Below the pieces are notes generated by a model. That model ran no database searches, was not told where the DNA came from, and saw nothing but the letters and a program-made list of their open reading frames with translations. Shown here piece by piece: positions 8,926 to 17,882 of a DNA stretch of 64,000 nucleotides. Source of the stretch: Streptomyces varsoviensis (GTDB lineage Bacteria; Actinomycetota; Actinomycetes; Streptomycetales; Streptomycetaceae); the NCBI RefSeq assembly GCF_000718635.1, contig NZ_JOBF01000023.1, positions 1-64,000 on the forward strand. Direction: 5' to 3'. Made by a program: the position numbers and the translations under genes. The stretch's first letter is position 1; every line of letters begins with the position of its first letter.

Positions 8926-9813
8926 ATGACAGATGACACCAGTGACGCCCAGGAAGCCGACGGCACCAACACCAGCACCAGCACCAGCGGGGAGCTCTAC
9001 GGACAGCTCGCCTCCACCGGCCCGTACGGCGTACGCCCCGGCCACGCCCTGATCACCATGGTCGAGCCCCACCCGGGCCACGAGCACGCCTACAACCGCT
9101 GGTACGAGGACGACCACTACATCGCCGGGGCGATGGCGATGCCCTGGATCTACGCGGGCCGCCGCTGGGTCGCCACCCGCGATCTCCAGCTCCTGCGCTA
9201 CCCGAGCCAATCGGCCGTCGCCAGTCCCGTCACCGCCGGCTGCTACCTCTCCACCTACTGGATCACCGAGGGCCGCTACGCCGACCACATGCGGTGGACC
9301 GTCGGCATCAACAAACGGCTGAATCGCGACGGCCGGGTGTACCAGGACCGTACGCACGTCTTCACGGCCTTCCAGGACCACGAGGCGACCGTGTACCGGG
9401 ACGGCGCCGAGGGGCCGCGGGACTTCCACGCGCTCGACCACCCGTACGCCGGGCTCGTCATGGAGGTCGTCGATGCGGCCGAGGCCGGGCAGCGGGCCGG
9501 GCTCCTGCGCTGGCTGACCGCCGACCATCTGCCGAAGCGGCTGGCCGGGTCCCCGGCCGCGATGGCGACCGTCTTCCGGCCGACGCCGCTGCCCGGCGAC
9601 CGGATGTCGTACGTGAAGCAGGTCGAGGGCGTCGACACCCGGCTCACCGTGCTGTGGTTCCTGGAGCGCGACCCGCGCGAGTGCTGGGCCGGGCACTTCG
9701 ACGGGCTGGGCGCCGAGGTGGCCGCGGCCGGGCTCGGCGCGCGGGTGGAACTCGTCGCGCCCTTCATACCCACGGTCCCCGGCACGGACCGGTACGTGGA
9801 CCGGCTCCGGTAG
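8926..9813 (+). CDS. Conserved hypothetical protein, ferredoxin-like barrel type
   Basis: This 295-residue soluble protein has two weakly similar halves. The first contains HALITMVEPHPGHEHAYNRWYEDDHYIAG, split as HALITMVEPHPG and EHAYNRWYEDDHYI, which resembles dimeric alpha/beta-barrel (EthD-like) proteins that use a conserved W-Y-E-x-x-H element. The second half has GLVMEVVDAAEAGQ and LRWLTADHLPKRLAG with a similar pattern. The N-terminus is a Thr/Ser-rich tail without a signal peptide. It is divergent from the SDR gene and likely works with it on one substrate. The start has no ribosome binding site and may be leaderless. The function is not established. Confidence 0.7.
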   Translation: MTDDTSDAQEADGTNTSTSTSGELYGQLASTGPYGVRPGHALITMVEPHPGHEHAYNRWYEDDHYIAGAMAMPWIYAGRRWVATRDLQLLRYPSQSAVASPVTAGCYLSTYWITEGRYADHMRWTVGINKRLNRDGRVYQDRTHVFTAFQDHEATVYRDGAEGPRDFHALDHPYAGLVMEVVDAAEAGQRAGLLRWLTADHLPKRLAGSPAAMATVFRPTPLPGDRMSYVKQVEGVDTRLTVLWFLERDPRECWAGHFDGLGAEVAAAGLGARVELVAPFIPTVPGTDRYVDRLR

Positions 9814-10073
9814 CGACGGCGGGTTCGGACAGCCAGGAGGGGCGGCGCCCCCGCGCGGCCGTGCCCCGCCGGGTGGTGCGATGCGGGCACGGCCGAGCCC
9901 CCTCGGCCGGGACGGCGGACCAGTCGAGAGGGCTCTCTGCGGTGGTGCGGATCGCTGCCGCGCGATGTTCGATCGTGCGGCCTTGATGGTGCGGATTACT
10001 GATATGCGAGTTGCTGTTGCGCGTTATCGCGGAATCGTGCTGCCGCGGTGGTGCTGGAGGACGGAACCCGTAC

Positions 10074-10280
10074 TCAGAGGTCGTACGCGCCTTCGTCGAC
10101 GGTGCCGAGGAAGGCGGACCAGGCCTCGGAGGTGAAGGTGAGAACGGGGCCCTGCGGGTCCTTGGAGTCGCGGACGTCGATGGACCGGGGCAGGGGGGTC
10201 GCCACCTCCACGCAGTTTCCGTTCACACCGGAGTAGGACGACTTCCGCCACATGGGCTGGGCGTTGTGCGACTGCTTCAT
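10074..10280 (-). CDS. DUF397 domain-containing protein
   Basis: This 68-residue protein matches the DUF397 pattern: WRKSSYSGVNGNCVEVA, then VRDSKDPQGPVLTFTSEAWSAFL. In streptomycetes such proteins are encoded next to XRE/DUF5753 regulators and act with them in developmental or antibiotic regulation (the WhiJ-like paired systems). Here the regulator lies 191 bases upstream on the same strand. I chose the ATG at 10280 because GCGGAG sits five bases before it; a GTG at 10286 is also in frame. Confidence 0.85.
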   Translation of the reverse strand: MKQSHNAQPMWRKSSYSGVNGNCVEVATPLPRSIDVRDSKDPQGPVLTFTSEAWSAFLGTVDEGAYDL

Positions 10281-10471
10281 GTTCACTCCGCGAAATTGCA
10301 GTTCAATGAGAAGCTGTCGCTTCTCGACGTGCAGATGACGCTACGCCGCAACATCGCTGGAGTGCAGAGGAGTTCACCCGACCGGATGGCATATGTCAGC
10401 CGGGTCTTCCATGCCCCGGAGGCAAGGGTGTACCGTACGGCCCTTCGCCCGCCGGGCCCCTCCGGAGCCCC

Positions 10472-11335
10472 TCAGAGCGCGTATTCCTTGATCACGTCCT
10501 GGATGAATTTCCGCGTCTCGTCCGCGTTCAGCGCCTGCGCCCGCAGGTGCTCGTACATCACGCCGTATTTCTGTACGTCCGAGTGCTTCTCCAGATAGAG
10601 GTCGCTCGTCACGCCCTCGATATAGACGGTGGTCGAGTCCGAGGGATCGTCGAATTCGAGGACGGAGAACGTGCCCGTCATGCCGGGGTGCGAGCCGACG
10701 GAGTACGGGAGGATCTGGAGCGTCACATGCGGCATGTGGCTCAATTCGATGAGCCGCTCCAACTGCTCGCGCATCGTCTGCCGGTCGCCGACGACGCGCC
10801 GCAGCGCCGACTCGTCCAGGACGGCCCAGAAGCGCAGCGGCTTCTCCTTCGCGTGCAGCCGGTCCTGGCGGCGCAGCCGCACGCCGACCCGGTTCTCGAC
10901 GTCGTCCATCGATGCTTCGGGCCACATGCCGCGGATCACCGACTCCGCGTACTGCGGGGTCTGGAGCAGGCCGGGCACGATGAGCGACTCGTAGTTGCGC
11001 ACCGAGATCGCGTCCGCCTCCAGGCCGATGTAGACGCTGTACGTGGGGGAGAGCGTGCCGAACGCGTGCCACCAGCCCTGCTGCCGGGACTCCTTGGCCA
11101 TTTGCATCAGCGACTCGACCAGATGCTGGTCCTGGACCTCGTAGACCCCGCAGAGGTCCCGCACATCGCGCTGGCTGATGCTGCGGCGGCCGTTCTCCAG
11201 GCGGCTGATCTTCGACTGGGAGACCAGCAGACGGTCGGCGACCTCCTCCGCCGTCATGCCCTTCTCCTCGCGCAGCCTGCGCAGCTCCTGGCCCAACCGG
11301 CGTCGGCGGACGGTGGGATTGACACTGGACGCCAC
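10472..11335 (-). CDS. XRE-family regulator with DUF5753
   Basis: This 287-residue protein has an N-terminal helix-turn-helix at about residues 14-70 (LRRLREEKGMTAEEVADRLL, then SQSKISRLENGRR). It is followed by a DUF5753 domain, seen in YESLIVPGLLQTPQYAESVIRG split around SLIVPGLLQTPQYAE and in LPYSVGSHPGMTGTFSVLEF split around GSHPGMTGTF. It starts with GTG. It pairs with the downstream DUF397 protein, the common streptomycete arrangement in which the small protein modulates DNA binding. The target genes are unknown. Confidence 0.9.
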   Translation of the reverse strand: MASSVNPTVRRRRLGQELRRLREEKGMTAEEVADRLLVSQSKISRLENGRRSISQRDVRDLCGVYEVQDQHLVESLMQMAKESRQQGWWHAFGTLSPTYSVYIGLEADAISVRNYESLIVPGLLQTPQYAESVIRGMWPEASMDDVENRVGVRLRRQDRLHAKEKPLRFWAVLDESALRRVVGDRQTMREQLERLIELSHMPHVTLQILPYSVGSHPGMTGTFSVLEFDDPSDSTTVYIEGVTSDLYLEKHSDVQKYGVMYEHLRAQALNADETRKFIQDVIKEYAL

Positions 11336-11805
11336 GGGGACGCACCTCCGGCTCCGTACTGCTGATATCTCCTGCTGCTGTTATCTCCTGCTCGGCAGCC
11401 TGCCACCATTCCCGGCCGCCGCGCTGGGAAATGGCCACACGGAGTGCGGATGCGGTATCCGCGCGTACGCATCCGTGCAGACGCGCGCGGGGTGGCGGGC
11501 GGCCGTCGTCCGGGGCGGCCGGCCCACCACCCCGCGCGCTGGATGAGGCTCCCGAACCGGGTCCCGGGGGACTGCGGTGCGGTCGGTGGAACGGATACTG
11601 CTGGATGCTGTCGGTCGTATCGGGTGCGGTCGTGTCAGACGCGGTCGTGTCAGACGCGGTCCTGTCAGATGTGGTCGTGACGGTGCTGTCTGTCGGGCTG
11701 TCAGTGCTGTCAGGTGCTGTCGGTACGGCTGTTATGGCTGTTACGGCTGGTGCGACTGATGCGGCCACTGTGGGCCTCTGCGGACCCAGCGGGACCTCAG
11801 GGACC
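11336..11805. repeat. Intergenic region with 15-bp tandem repeats
   Basis: No gene is supported in this 470-base stretch. At about 11620-11740 the unit CGGTCGTGTCAGACG recurs in tandem (three close copies, then degenerate GTGCTGTCWGTC-type copies). On the minus strand the array would encode a Thr/Ser/Asp-rich low-complexity peptide, but no start or family is evident. Confidence 0.6.
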
Positions 11806-12585
11806 TCAGCGGGCCCCGACGCGGGCCATGGCCCCGCGGTGCGCCGTCTGGAGGCCGACCCCGGCGGGTTCCGCCGCGGCCCGGCCGGCCGGCTGGCGCC
11901 CGGAGGCGCCGGGTGCGCCGCCGCCCGCGCCGCTCGTGGCCGGTGCGCGCCGCGGCTGGGCGGCGACCCCGTTCTGCACATCCATGACGGCGTGCGCCAC
12001 GAGCCCGCCCATCGGGTCGTGCCGGATGAGGTCCCGGAGCCGGGAGCGCGACGAACGCCCCTCGTTCCCGGGGTAGAGGTGCTTGCCGAGACCGACCGCG
12101 TGGGCCAGCGCGGCGAGCGCCGCGGTCCGCGGGTCCGGCGGCACGCCGGTGCGGATCGCGCTGTCCAGCCGGGCCCTGATTTCCCGGCTTATGGCCGTCT
12201 CCGTCGCCTGATAGCGCGTCGTCGGCAGCACCCCGCACATCTGGCCCGCGACGGCATGGACCATGCCGCACCGCTCCAGATGCGTGAGATACGTCTGGCG
12301 GAGCCCCAGCCTGGGCCCGCCGATCCAGTGGACCGCGCGCACCGGGCTGCCGCGTCGGCGCAGCAGTTCGAGCGCGGAGTCCAAAGTCGGATCTCCTGTC
12401 GGCCGCGGCATCACCACGGCGATACGATCCCCGTCTGGGGCTATCCGTCCTGCCAGAGCCAGCTCTACTAGCTGGGCCCCGGCGAGGCCGAGGTCGAGCG
12501 ACTGCGGCTGCGCCGTGGTACCCGTGGCCGGGTCCAAGGCGAGCAGCAGAAGCTCCTCCGGAATTGTTCTGCGGCTCCTGCCCAT
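11806..12585 (-). CDS. GPP34 (GOLPH3/VPS74-like) family protein
   Basis: This 259-residue protein has the GPP34 pattern: an N-terminal RTIPEELLLLALDPATG, then GLAGAQLVELALAGRI, a LTHLERCGMV-type stretch, and RTAALAALAHAVGLGKHLYP toward the end. The eukaryotic members bind phosphatidylinositol-4-phosphate; the actinobacterial members have no settled role. The C-terminal 50 residues are Ala/Gly/Pro-rich and poorly conserved. It stands alone and is divergent from the carboxypeptidase gene. Confidence 0.85.
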   Translation of the reverse strand: MGRSRRTIPEELLLLALDPATGTTAQPQSLDLGLAGAQLVELALAGRIAPDGDRIAVVMPRPTGDPTLDSALELLRRRGSPVRAVHWIGGPRLGLRQTYLTHLERCGMVHAVAGQMCGVLPTTRYQATETAISREIRARLDSAIRTGVPPDPRTAALAALAHAVGLGKHLYPGNEGRSSRSRLRDLIRHDPMGGLVAHAVMDVQNGVAAQPRRAPATSGAGGGAPGASGRQPAGRAAAEPAGVGLQTAHRGAMARVGAR

Positions 12586-12852
12586 CCATGCCTCCCCGCG
12601 TGGATGAATGACAGGGTGACCCCTCTCACATTCATCTGTCGAGAGCGCGTGGTTGCTTCGGGAGGGAACCGGTAGGTATGTCGTTCTCGTCTAGCAGGGG
12701 GGCGACGCCCTCCGGCGGTGCGGCTGCACGAAGCTGCGGCGGCGACACAGGACACTGGTAGACATTCAACACGGTTGGCCCGCGGGACGTGGACGCGATC
12801 GGGCGTCGGGCGTCCCGCGAGGCATATCGCGAGGTACTTCGAGGAGGCATCG

Positions 12853-15489
12853 GTGGCGGGCGAGTCCCCCGACAGGTCGGAGCAGCGGAAGTCGTCGGGG
12901 GAGACCGATCCGGGCGCACGCGACCCGAGGGTCGCGGTGTTCCGGGCGTCGGACTCCGAGTCGGGTTCCGGGGCGGATTCCGGGATGGATTCCGGGACGG
13001 GGGCGAAAGCGGGGTCCACGGCTGACGCCGGGCCCGCGGCGGCCCAGGGGCCGGCCGGGGCGGGCGCGGACGAGGAGCACGGCACGGCTCCCGAGGAGCC
13101 GGGCGGGGCGCGCCCGGCGGCCGGGCGGGACGACGCGGCTGGAACCGGGCCCGCGTCCGAGGAGGCCGAGGGCGTTACGGGTGCAAAGCCCGCGGCGGCG
13201 GACGGTCCGTCGGGCCCGTCCCCGGATGCGGGCGCGTCCTCGGGTACGGGCGCGTTCTCGGGTACGGGCGCGTCCTCGGGCTCGTCGTCCGGCTCGGCCT
13301 CGGGCGGTTCCGCCGGGGCGGCATCCGGCGACGAGGCGGGCACAGCGGCTGACGCTGCGCCAGGCCGGGGCGAGGGCGCTCCGCCCCGTGACGCGCGGCT
13401 GCGCGCCGCCGTCGCGGCCTGGGTCGCCAGCGCGGGCGCCGAGGGCGAGGACCCCGAGCACCCCGAGCACCCCGAGCGGGCCGAGGGGCAGAAGGAAGAG
13501 GCCGGCAAGGGAGCGGCGGGCAAGGAAGAGGAAGGTTCCGCCGCCGACAAGGCCGAGAAGAAGGCCGAGAAGCAGGCTGAGCAGCAGACCGAGGGCTTCG
13601 ACCGGCCGACGGCCGTGTTCAACACCCTGCGGTCCGACGAACCGGGCCGGCCGGACAAGCCGAAGGGCGACTCAGAAGGCTCTGAAGACCCCGAAGGCCC
13701 CAAGGGCGCCAAGGGCTCCGAGGAGACCGCGCCCAAGGACCGGCCGACGGCGACGCTGAGGCGGCCCCTCGACCGTACGACGACCACCCTCAAGACACTG
13801 GGCCCCGTGGGCGGCGCCAAGACCGACGCCCCCGAAGGCGGCGCCGGTACCAAAGACAATAAGGACAAGGGCAAGGGGAAGGACCAGGACAGCGCCGCGC
13901 CGGCCGCGTCCGGAACCGCGCCCACGCCCGCGGCCGAGTCCGACTCCGAGCGCACGAGCCAGTTCGTACCGCTGAGGTCCGCGGACGCGCCGCCCGTGAA
14001 GCCCGCGCAGGCCAAGCCCGTACCGCCCGTGCCCGCGTCCGTACCGCCGCAGCCCGCCGCGGCCCAGGCCGCCCCCGCCCAGCCGCAGGCCGGAGCCGGT
14101 CAGGCCGGTGCCGCCCAGGCCGGGGCGGGGCAGACGATGCCGCCGTCCGAGCGGACGACGCAGCAGCCGCTGCCGCCCGGCGAGGCCCCGGGCGGCGGTC
14201 AGCAGATGCCGCTGGACCTGCTGGCGCAGCTCACGAACACGCCGCCGCCGCCGGAGACGCCGGTGCGCACCGTGGTGCGGCGGTTCAAGATCTGGACGCC
14301 GCTGGTCATCCTGCTGCTCATCGTCTTCTGCGTGGTCCAGGAGGTGCGCCCGCTGCCGGACCCGACGCTGAGCCTCGGGGCGAAGAAGGCGTATACGTTC
14401 GGCGGCGAGAAGTTCCAGATGCCGTGGCCCGACCAGGGGCAGGCCGCCGCGAAGGTGGTGGGCGTGGGCGACATCGGCACGTTCGGCCCGCAGAAGCCGG
14501 TGCCGACGGCGAGCGTCGCCAAGGCCATGACGGCGCATCTGATCCTCCGGGACCACCCCCTCAAGAAGGGGGCGAAGGGCCCGAAGATCACGATCGACGC
14601 GCAGGCGGAGAAGGAGGGCAAGTCCCAGGACGAGTCCGTGGAGCCGGTGAAGCAGGGCGAGCAGTACACCGAGTACCAGATGCTCCAGATGCTGCTGATC
14701 CCCTCGGCCAACAACGTCGCCCGGAAGCTGGCCCGCTGGGACGCGCAGTCGGAGGAGGCGTTCGTCAAGAAGATGAACGACGAGGCCAAGCGCCTCGGCA
14801 TGACGAACACGACGTACACCGACCCGAGCGGTTTCAACTCCTCGACCAAGAGCACCGCGGTCGACCAGACGAAGCTGGCCGAGGAGGCCATGAAGGCCCC
14901 GATCTTCCGTGAGATCGTCGGCACGCCCAACGTCCAGAACGACCCCCAGTTGCCGCGCAAGCTCTACAACAACAACCAGTTGCTGATGGACTACGGCACG
15001 CTGGGCATCAAGACCGGCTCCAGCTCCCCGGCCGGCGGCGCGCTGATGTGGGCGGCCAAGCGGACGATCGACGGCAAGGAGCGGCTGATCGTCGGGGCCA
15101 CGATGGACCAGCACGCGCCGGGCAAGCTCCAGAACAGCCTGGACCTCGTGCTGGCCAGGACCAAGCCGATGATCAAGGCGGTGCAGGACGCGCTGACCTC
15201 GACCGTCATGGTCAAGAAGGGCGATGTCGTCGGCACCGTTGACGACGGCCTCGGCGGCAAGACGCCCGTCGTGGCGACCAAGGACCTGAAGGGTGTCGGC
15301 TGGCCCGGCCTCGACGCCAAGCTCGCGCTGGACAACGGCGGCAAGGCCGTGCCGCACTCGGCGAAGGCCGGGACGGTCGTCGGCGAGCTGACGGTCGGTA
15401 CGGGCCCCAGCGAGCAGAAGGTGCCGGTGGCCCTCCAGAAGGACCTGGCGGAGCCGTCGTTCGGCGCGAAGCTGACGCGGTTCTCCTGA
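12853..15489 (+). CDS. D-alanyl-D-alanine carboxypeptidase (peptidase S11) with long tail
   Basis: This 878-residue protein starts at GTG 12853, directly after a GAGGAGG ribosome binding site. About 510 N-terminal residues are low-complexity Gly/Ala/Ser/Glu/Pro sequence, probably cytoplasmic and disordered. One membrane helix follows (IWTPLVILLLIVFCVVQEV), then an extracellular S11 domain. The catalytic triad motifs are visible: SVAK (SxxK), SAN (SxN) and GIKTGSSS (KTG). A C-terminal domain follows the catalytic core. It trims the terminal D-Ala from peptidoglycan stem peptides on the outer face of the membrane. Tail length is extreme for the family, although streptomycete orthologues also have long tails. 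The downstream membrane protein is on the same strand. Confidence 0.9.
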   Translation: MAGESPDRSEQRKSSGETDPGARDPRVAVFRASDSESGSGADSGMDSGTGAKAGSTADAGPAAAQGPAGAGADEEHGTAPEEPGGARPAAGRDDAAGTGPASEEAEGVTGAKPAAADGPSGPSPDAGASSGTGAFSGTGASSGSSSGSASGGSAGAASGDEAGTAADAAPGRGEGAPPRDARLRAAVAAWVASAGAEGEDPEHPEHPERAEGQKEEAGKGAAGKEEEGSAADKAEKKAEKQAEQQTEGFDRPTAVFNTLRSDEPGRPDKPKGDSEGSEDPEGPKGAKGSEETAPKDRPTATLRRPLDRTTTTLKTLGPVGGAKTDAPEGGAGTKDNKDKGKGKDQDSAAPAASGTAPTPAAESDSERTSQFVPLRSADAPPVKPAQAKPVPPVPASVPPQPAAAQAAPAQPQAGAGQAGAAQAGAGQTMPPSERTTQQPLPPGEAPGGGQQMPLDLLAQLTNTPPPPETPVRTVVRRFKIWTPLVILLLIVFCVVQEVRPLPDPTLSLGAKKAYTFGGEKFQMPWPDQGQAAAKVVGVGDIGTFGPQKPVPTASVAKAMTAHLILRDHPLKKGAKGPKITIDAQAEKEGKSQDESVEPVKQGEQYTEYQMLQMLLIPSANNVARKLARWDAQSEEAFVKKMNDEAKRLGMTNTTYTDPSGFNSSTKSTAVDQTKLAEEAMKAPIFREIVGTPNVQNDPQLPRKLYNNNQLLMDYGTLGIKTGSSSPAGGALMWAAKRTIDGKERLIVGATMDQHAPGKLQNSLDLVLARTKPMIKAVQDALTSTVMVKKGDVVGTVDDGLGGKTPVVATKDLKGVGWPGLDAKLALDNGGKAVPHSAKAGTVVGELTVGTGPSEQKVPVALQKDLAEPSFGAKLTRFS

Positions 15490-15720
15490 GCGGACGGTCC
15501 GGCCGGGCCCGCGGCTCCGCCGGGCGGGGGCGGGCCGCGCCGGTCGGATCGCGCGGGTCCGGGCACGCGGCGCGGCGGCGGCCCTGCTCCTGGGAGCGGG
15601 GCCGCGGTCCTGTACGGTCGCGACGGCTGTACGGTGCCACCCGCCGTACCGCCTACTACCGCTGCGAACCGGGACAGCGTGAAGATGGGGGAGACCTCCG
15701 GGGAGACGGGAAGTGCAGCA

Positions 15721-17751
15721 GTGACCACCGTGGGGCCGAGGCGGCCGGACAGCGCCGGCGATCCGCACGACGACCCGCACGACGACGCGCAGGGCCGGCC
15801 GGACCCGGCCGAGCGGCCGGGCAGCGCGGAGCGGCCGGGCAGCGCGGAGCGGCCAGAGCGGCTGGAACGGGCGGACCAGCGACAGCAACCTGACCAGGCG
15901 GACCGGTCAGAGCAGCCACGCCAGCCTGACCAGGCGGACCGGTCGGACCAGCCGGACGGCGCCCCGTCGGCCCCGTCCGCGGCCGCGGCGGGTGGCCGCT
16001 GGGCCGCCGTGGGGCGGTTCGTGGTACGTCCCGTCCCCGCTTCCCTGATCGCCGCCGGGCTGCTGCACCTGCTGTGGGTGTGGCTCTTCGCGAACAGCGG
16101 CGGCGACCTGGCCGCGCAGGACGCGTGGGCGGAGTTCGTCGGGCGGTATCCGGCGTCCGCGTACAACCTCGCCTGGTACGGGGGCATGCACCCCGTCTCG
16201 TACAGCGTGATCTCGCCGTACTTGATGCACATGCTCGGCGTGCGCACCACGATCATGATCGCGGGCACGGTCTCGGCCGGGCTGATGGCGCTGCTGCTGG
16301 TGCGCAGCCGCGCGGTGCGCCGGCCGCTGTGGCCCGCCCTGTACGGGACGTTCGCGCTGATCTGCAACGCGATCTCGGGCCGGGTCACATACGGGCTCGG
16401 CGTGATGTTCGGGCTGGCGGCGGTCGCGGTGATCTTCGCGTGGCCGACGCGGTGGCGCTCCGAGCAGTGGGAGCACAAGTGGGCGCGGGCCGCGCTCGCG
16501 GGCCTGCTGGCGGCGCTGGCCACGGCGTCGAGCCCGGTGGCCGGGCTGTACGTCGGGATCGTGGCGGCGGCGCTGTGGCTCGGCAAGCGCCGGCCGGCGG
16601 CGTACGCGCTGGGGCTGCCCCCGGTGGCGGTGGTCGCGCTGTCCGCGTGGCTGTTCCCGTTCTCCGGGCAGCAGCCGATGTCGTTCGGGTCGGCGGTCCT
16701 GCCGCTGCTGACCGGCGTCTTCGGGTTCGTCTTCGTGCCGAGGCAGTGGCGCACGGTGCGCATGACGTCGGCGCTGTACGTCCTCGGGGTGCTGCTGGTC
16801 TGGCTGATCCCCTCGCAGATCGGCACCAACATCTCCCGGCTCGGGATGATCTTCAGCGGGGTGCTGCTGGTCGCGGTGTGGACCGGGACCGAGCGGCCGC
16901 CCGCTCGCGAGCTGGTGCGCACGGGCCGGGGCCGCAAGTGGACGGCGATGATCCTGGCGCTGGTGACGGTGACGTCCTGGCAGCTCTCCAACTCGATCAG
17001 CGACGCGATCCACACGACGCCCGCCGCGTCCTGGGCGCGTGCGCTGGCGCCGCTGGTGGACCGGTTGCAGAAGGTCGACGCCGCGCGCGGCCGGGTCGAG
17101 GTCGTGCCCGCCCGCAGCCACCGGGAGGCGTCCGCGCTCGCCCCGTACGTGAATCTGGCGCGCGGCTGGAACCGGCAGGCGGACCGCAAGCGCAACCCCC
17201 TCTTCTACGAGGAGGACATGCTGAACTCGGCCAGCTACCGCGAGTGGCTGCGCCGCTGGGCGGTGCACTACGTGGTGCTGCCGACCGGCGAGCCGGACAA
17301 CGCGGCCGAGGACGAGGCGAAGCTCGTCGCCGAGGGCCAGCCGTATCTGCGCCAGGTGTGGTCGAACCCCGACTGGAGGCTGTACGAGGTGAAGGAGCCG
17401 ACGCCGCTCGCCGATCCGCCGGCGGTCGTGCGGCGCGCCGACGCGGGCGAGCTGACGATCACGGTGCGGGCCGCGGGGCCGGTGCGCATCCGCATCCCGT
17501 ACTCGCCGTGGCTGGGCCTCGTCGACGAGGACGGCAAGGCCGTCGAGCCGCCGGAGGAGGGCAAGGATCACGAGCCGCCCGTCAACGTCAACGGCTGTCT
17601 GACGAAACAGGTTCAGATCCCCACGGACAAGCGGGAGCCGAAGGACGCGTGGACGGTGCTGCACGCGCCGCACGCCGGTACGTACCGCATCGCCGCCCCG
17701 TACAAGTTCCCGCGCGGGACGATGTGCCCGGAGAACATGCCGCTTCCGTAG
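15721..17751 (+). CDS. Large multispanning membrane protein, GT-C-like
   Basis: This protein has about 676 residues from GTG 15721 (earlier in-frame starts exist at 15679 and 15685). About 100 residues of charged repeats, with DRSEQPRQPDQ-type units, precede some 10 membrane helices, beginning near PASLIAAGLLHLLWVWLF. A loop after the first helix contains WYGGMHPVSYSVISPYL. The C-terminal 250 residues are extracytoplasmic, including a stretch around EEDMLNSASYREWLRRWAVHYVV. The layout resembles GT-C glycosyltransferase or YfhO-like proteins, but no catalytic Asp motif can be assigned with confidence. It lies just downstream of the carboxypeptidase, which hints at a cell-wall or surface role. 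Function is not established. Confidence 0.7.
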   Translation: MTTVGPRRPDSAGDPHDDPHDDAQGRPDPAERPGSAERPGSAERPERLERADQRQQPDQADRSEQPRQPDQADRSDQPDGAPSAPSAAAAGGRWAAVGRFVVRPVPASLIAAGLLHLLWVWLFANSGGDLAAQDAWAEFVGRYPASAYNLAWYGGMHPVSYSVISPYLMHMLGVRTTIMIAGTVSAGLMALLLVRSRAVRRPLWPALYGTFALICNAISGRVTYGLGVMFGLAAVAVIFAWPTRWRSEQWEHKWARAALAGLLAALATASSPVAGLYVGIVAAALWLGKRRPAAYALGLPPVAVVALSAWLFPFSGQQPMSFGSAVLPLLTGVFGFVFVPRQWRTVRMTSALYVLGVLLVWLIPSQIGTNISRLGMIFSGVLLVAVWTGTERPPARELVRTGRGRKWTAMILALVTVTSWQLSNSISDAIHTTPAASWARALAPLVDRLQKVDAARGRVEVVPARSHREASALAPYVNLARGWNRQADRKRNPLFYEEDMLNSASYREWLRRWAVHYVVLPTGEPDNAAEDEAKLVAEGQPYLRQVWSNPDWRLYEVKEPTPLADPPAVVRRADAGELTITVRAAGPVRIRIPYSPWLGLVDEDGKAVEPPEEGKDHEPPVNVNGCLTKQVQIPTDKREPKDAWTVLHAPHAGTYRIAAPYKFPRGTMCPENMPLP

Positions 17752-17882
17752 CCGGTGGCCCGTAGCCGCCCGGCGCGGCCCGCCCCGGCTCCGGCAGCGG
17801 TGGCCGCCCGGCGCGGCCCGCCCCTGCTCGCGCAACCCTGCCCCCGTCGCCCCGTCGCCCCGTCGCCCCCGTCGTCGCCGGG

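Noticed and set aside
13672..15888. Long minus-strand frame (738 codons) opposite the carboxypeptidase
   Set aside because: It is Leu/Arg-rich mirror sequence of a well-supported plus-strand gene with catalytic motifs. High GC makes long antisense frames common.
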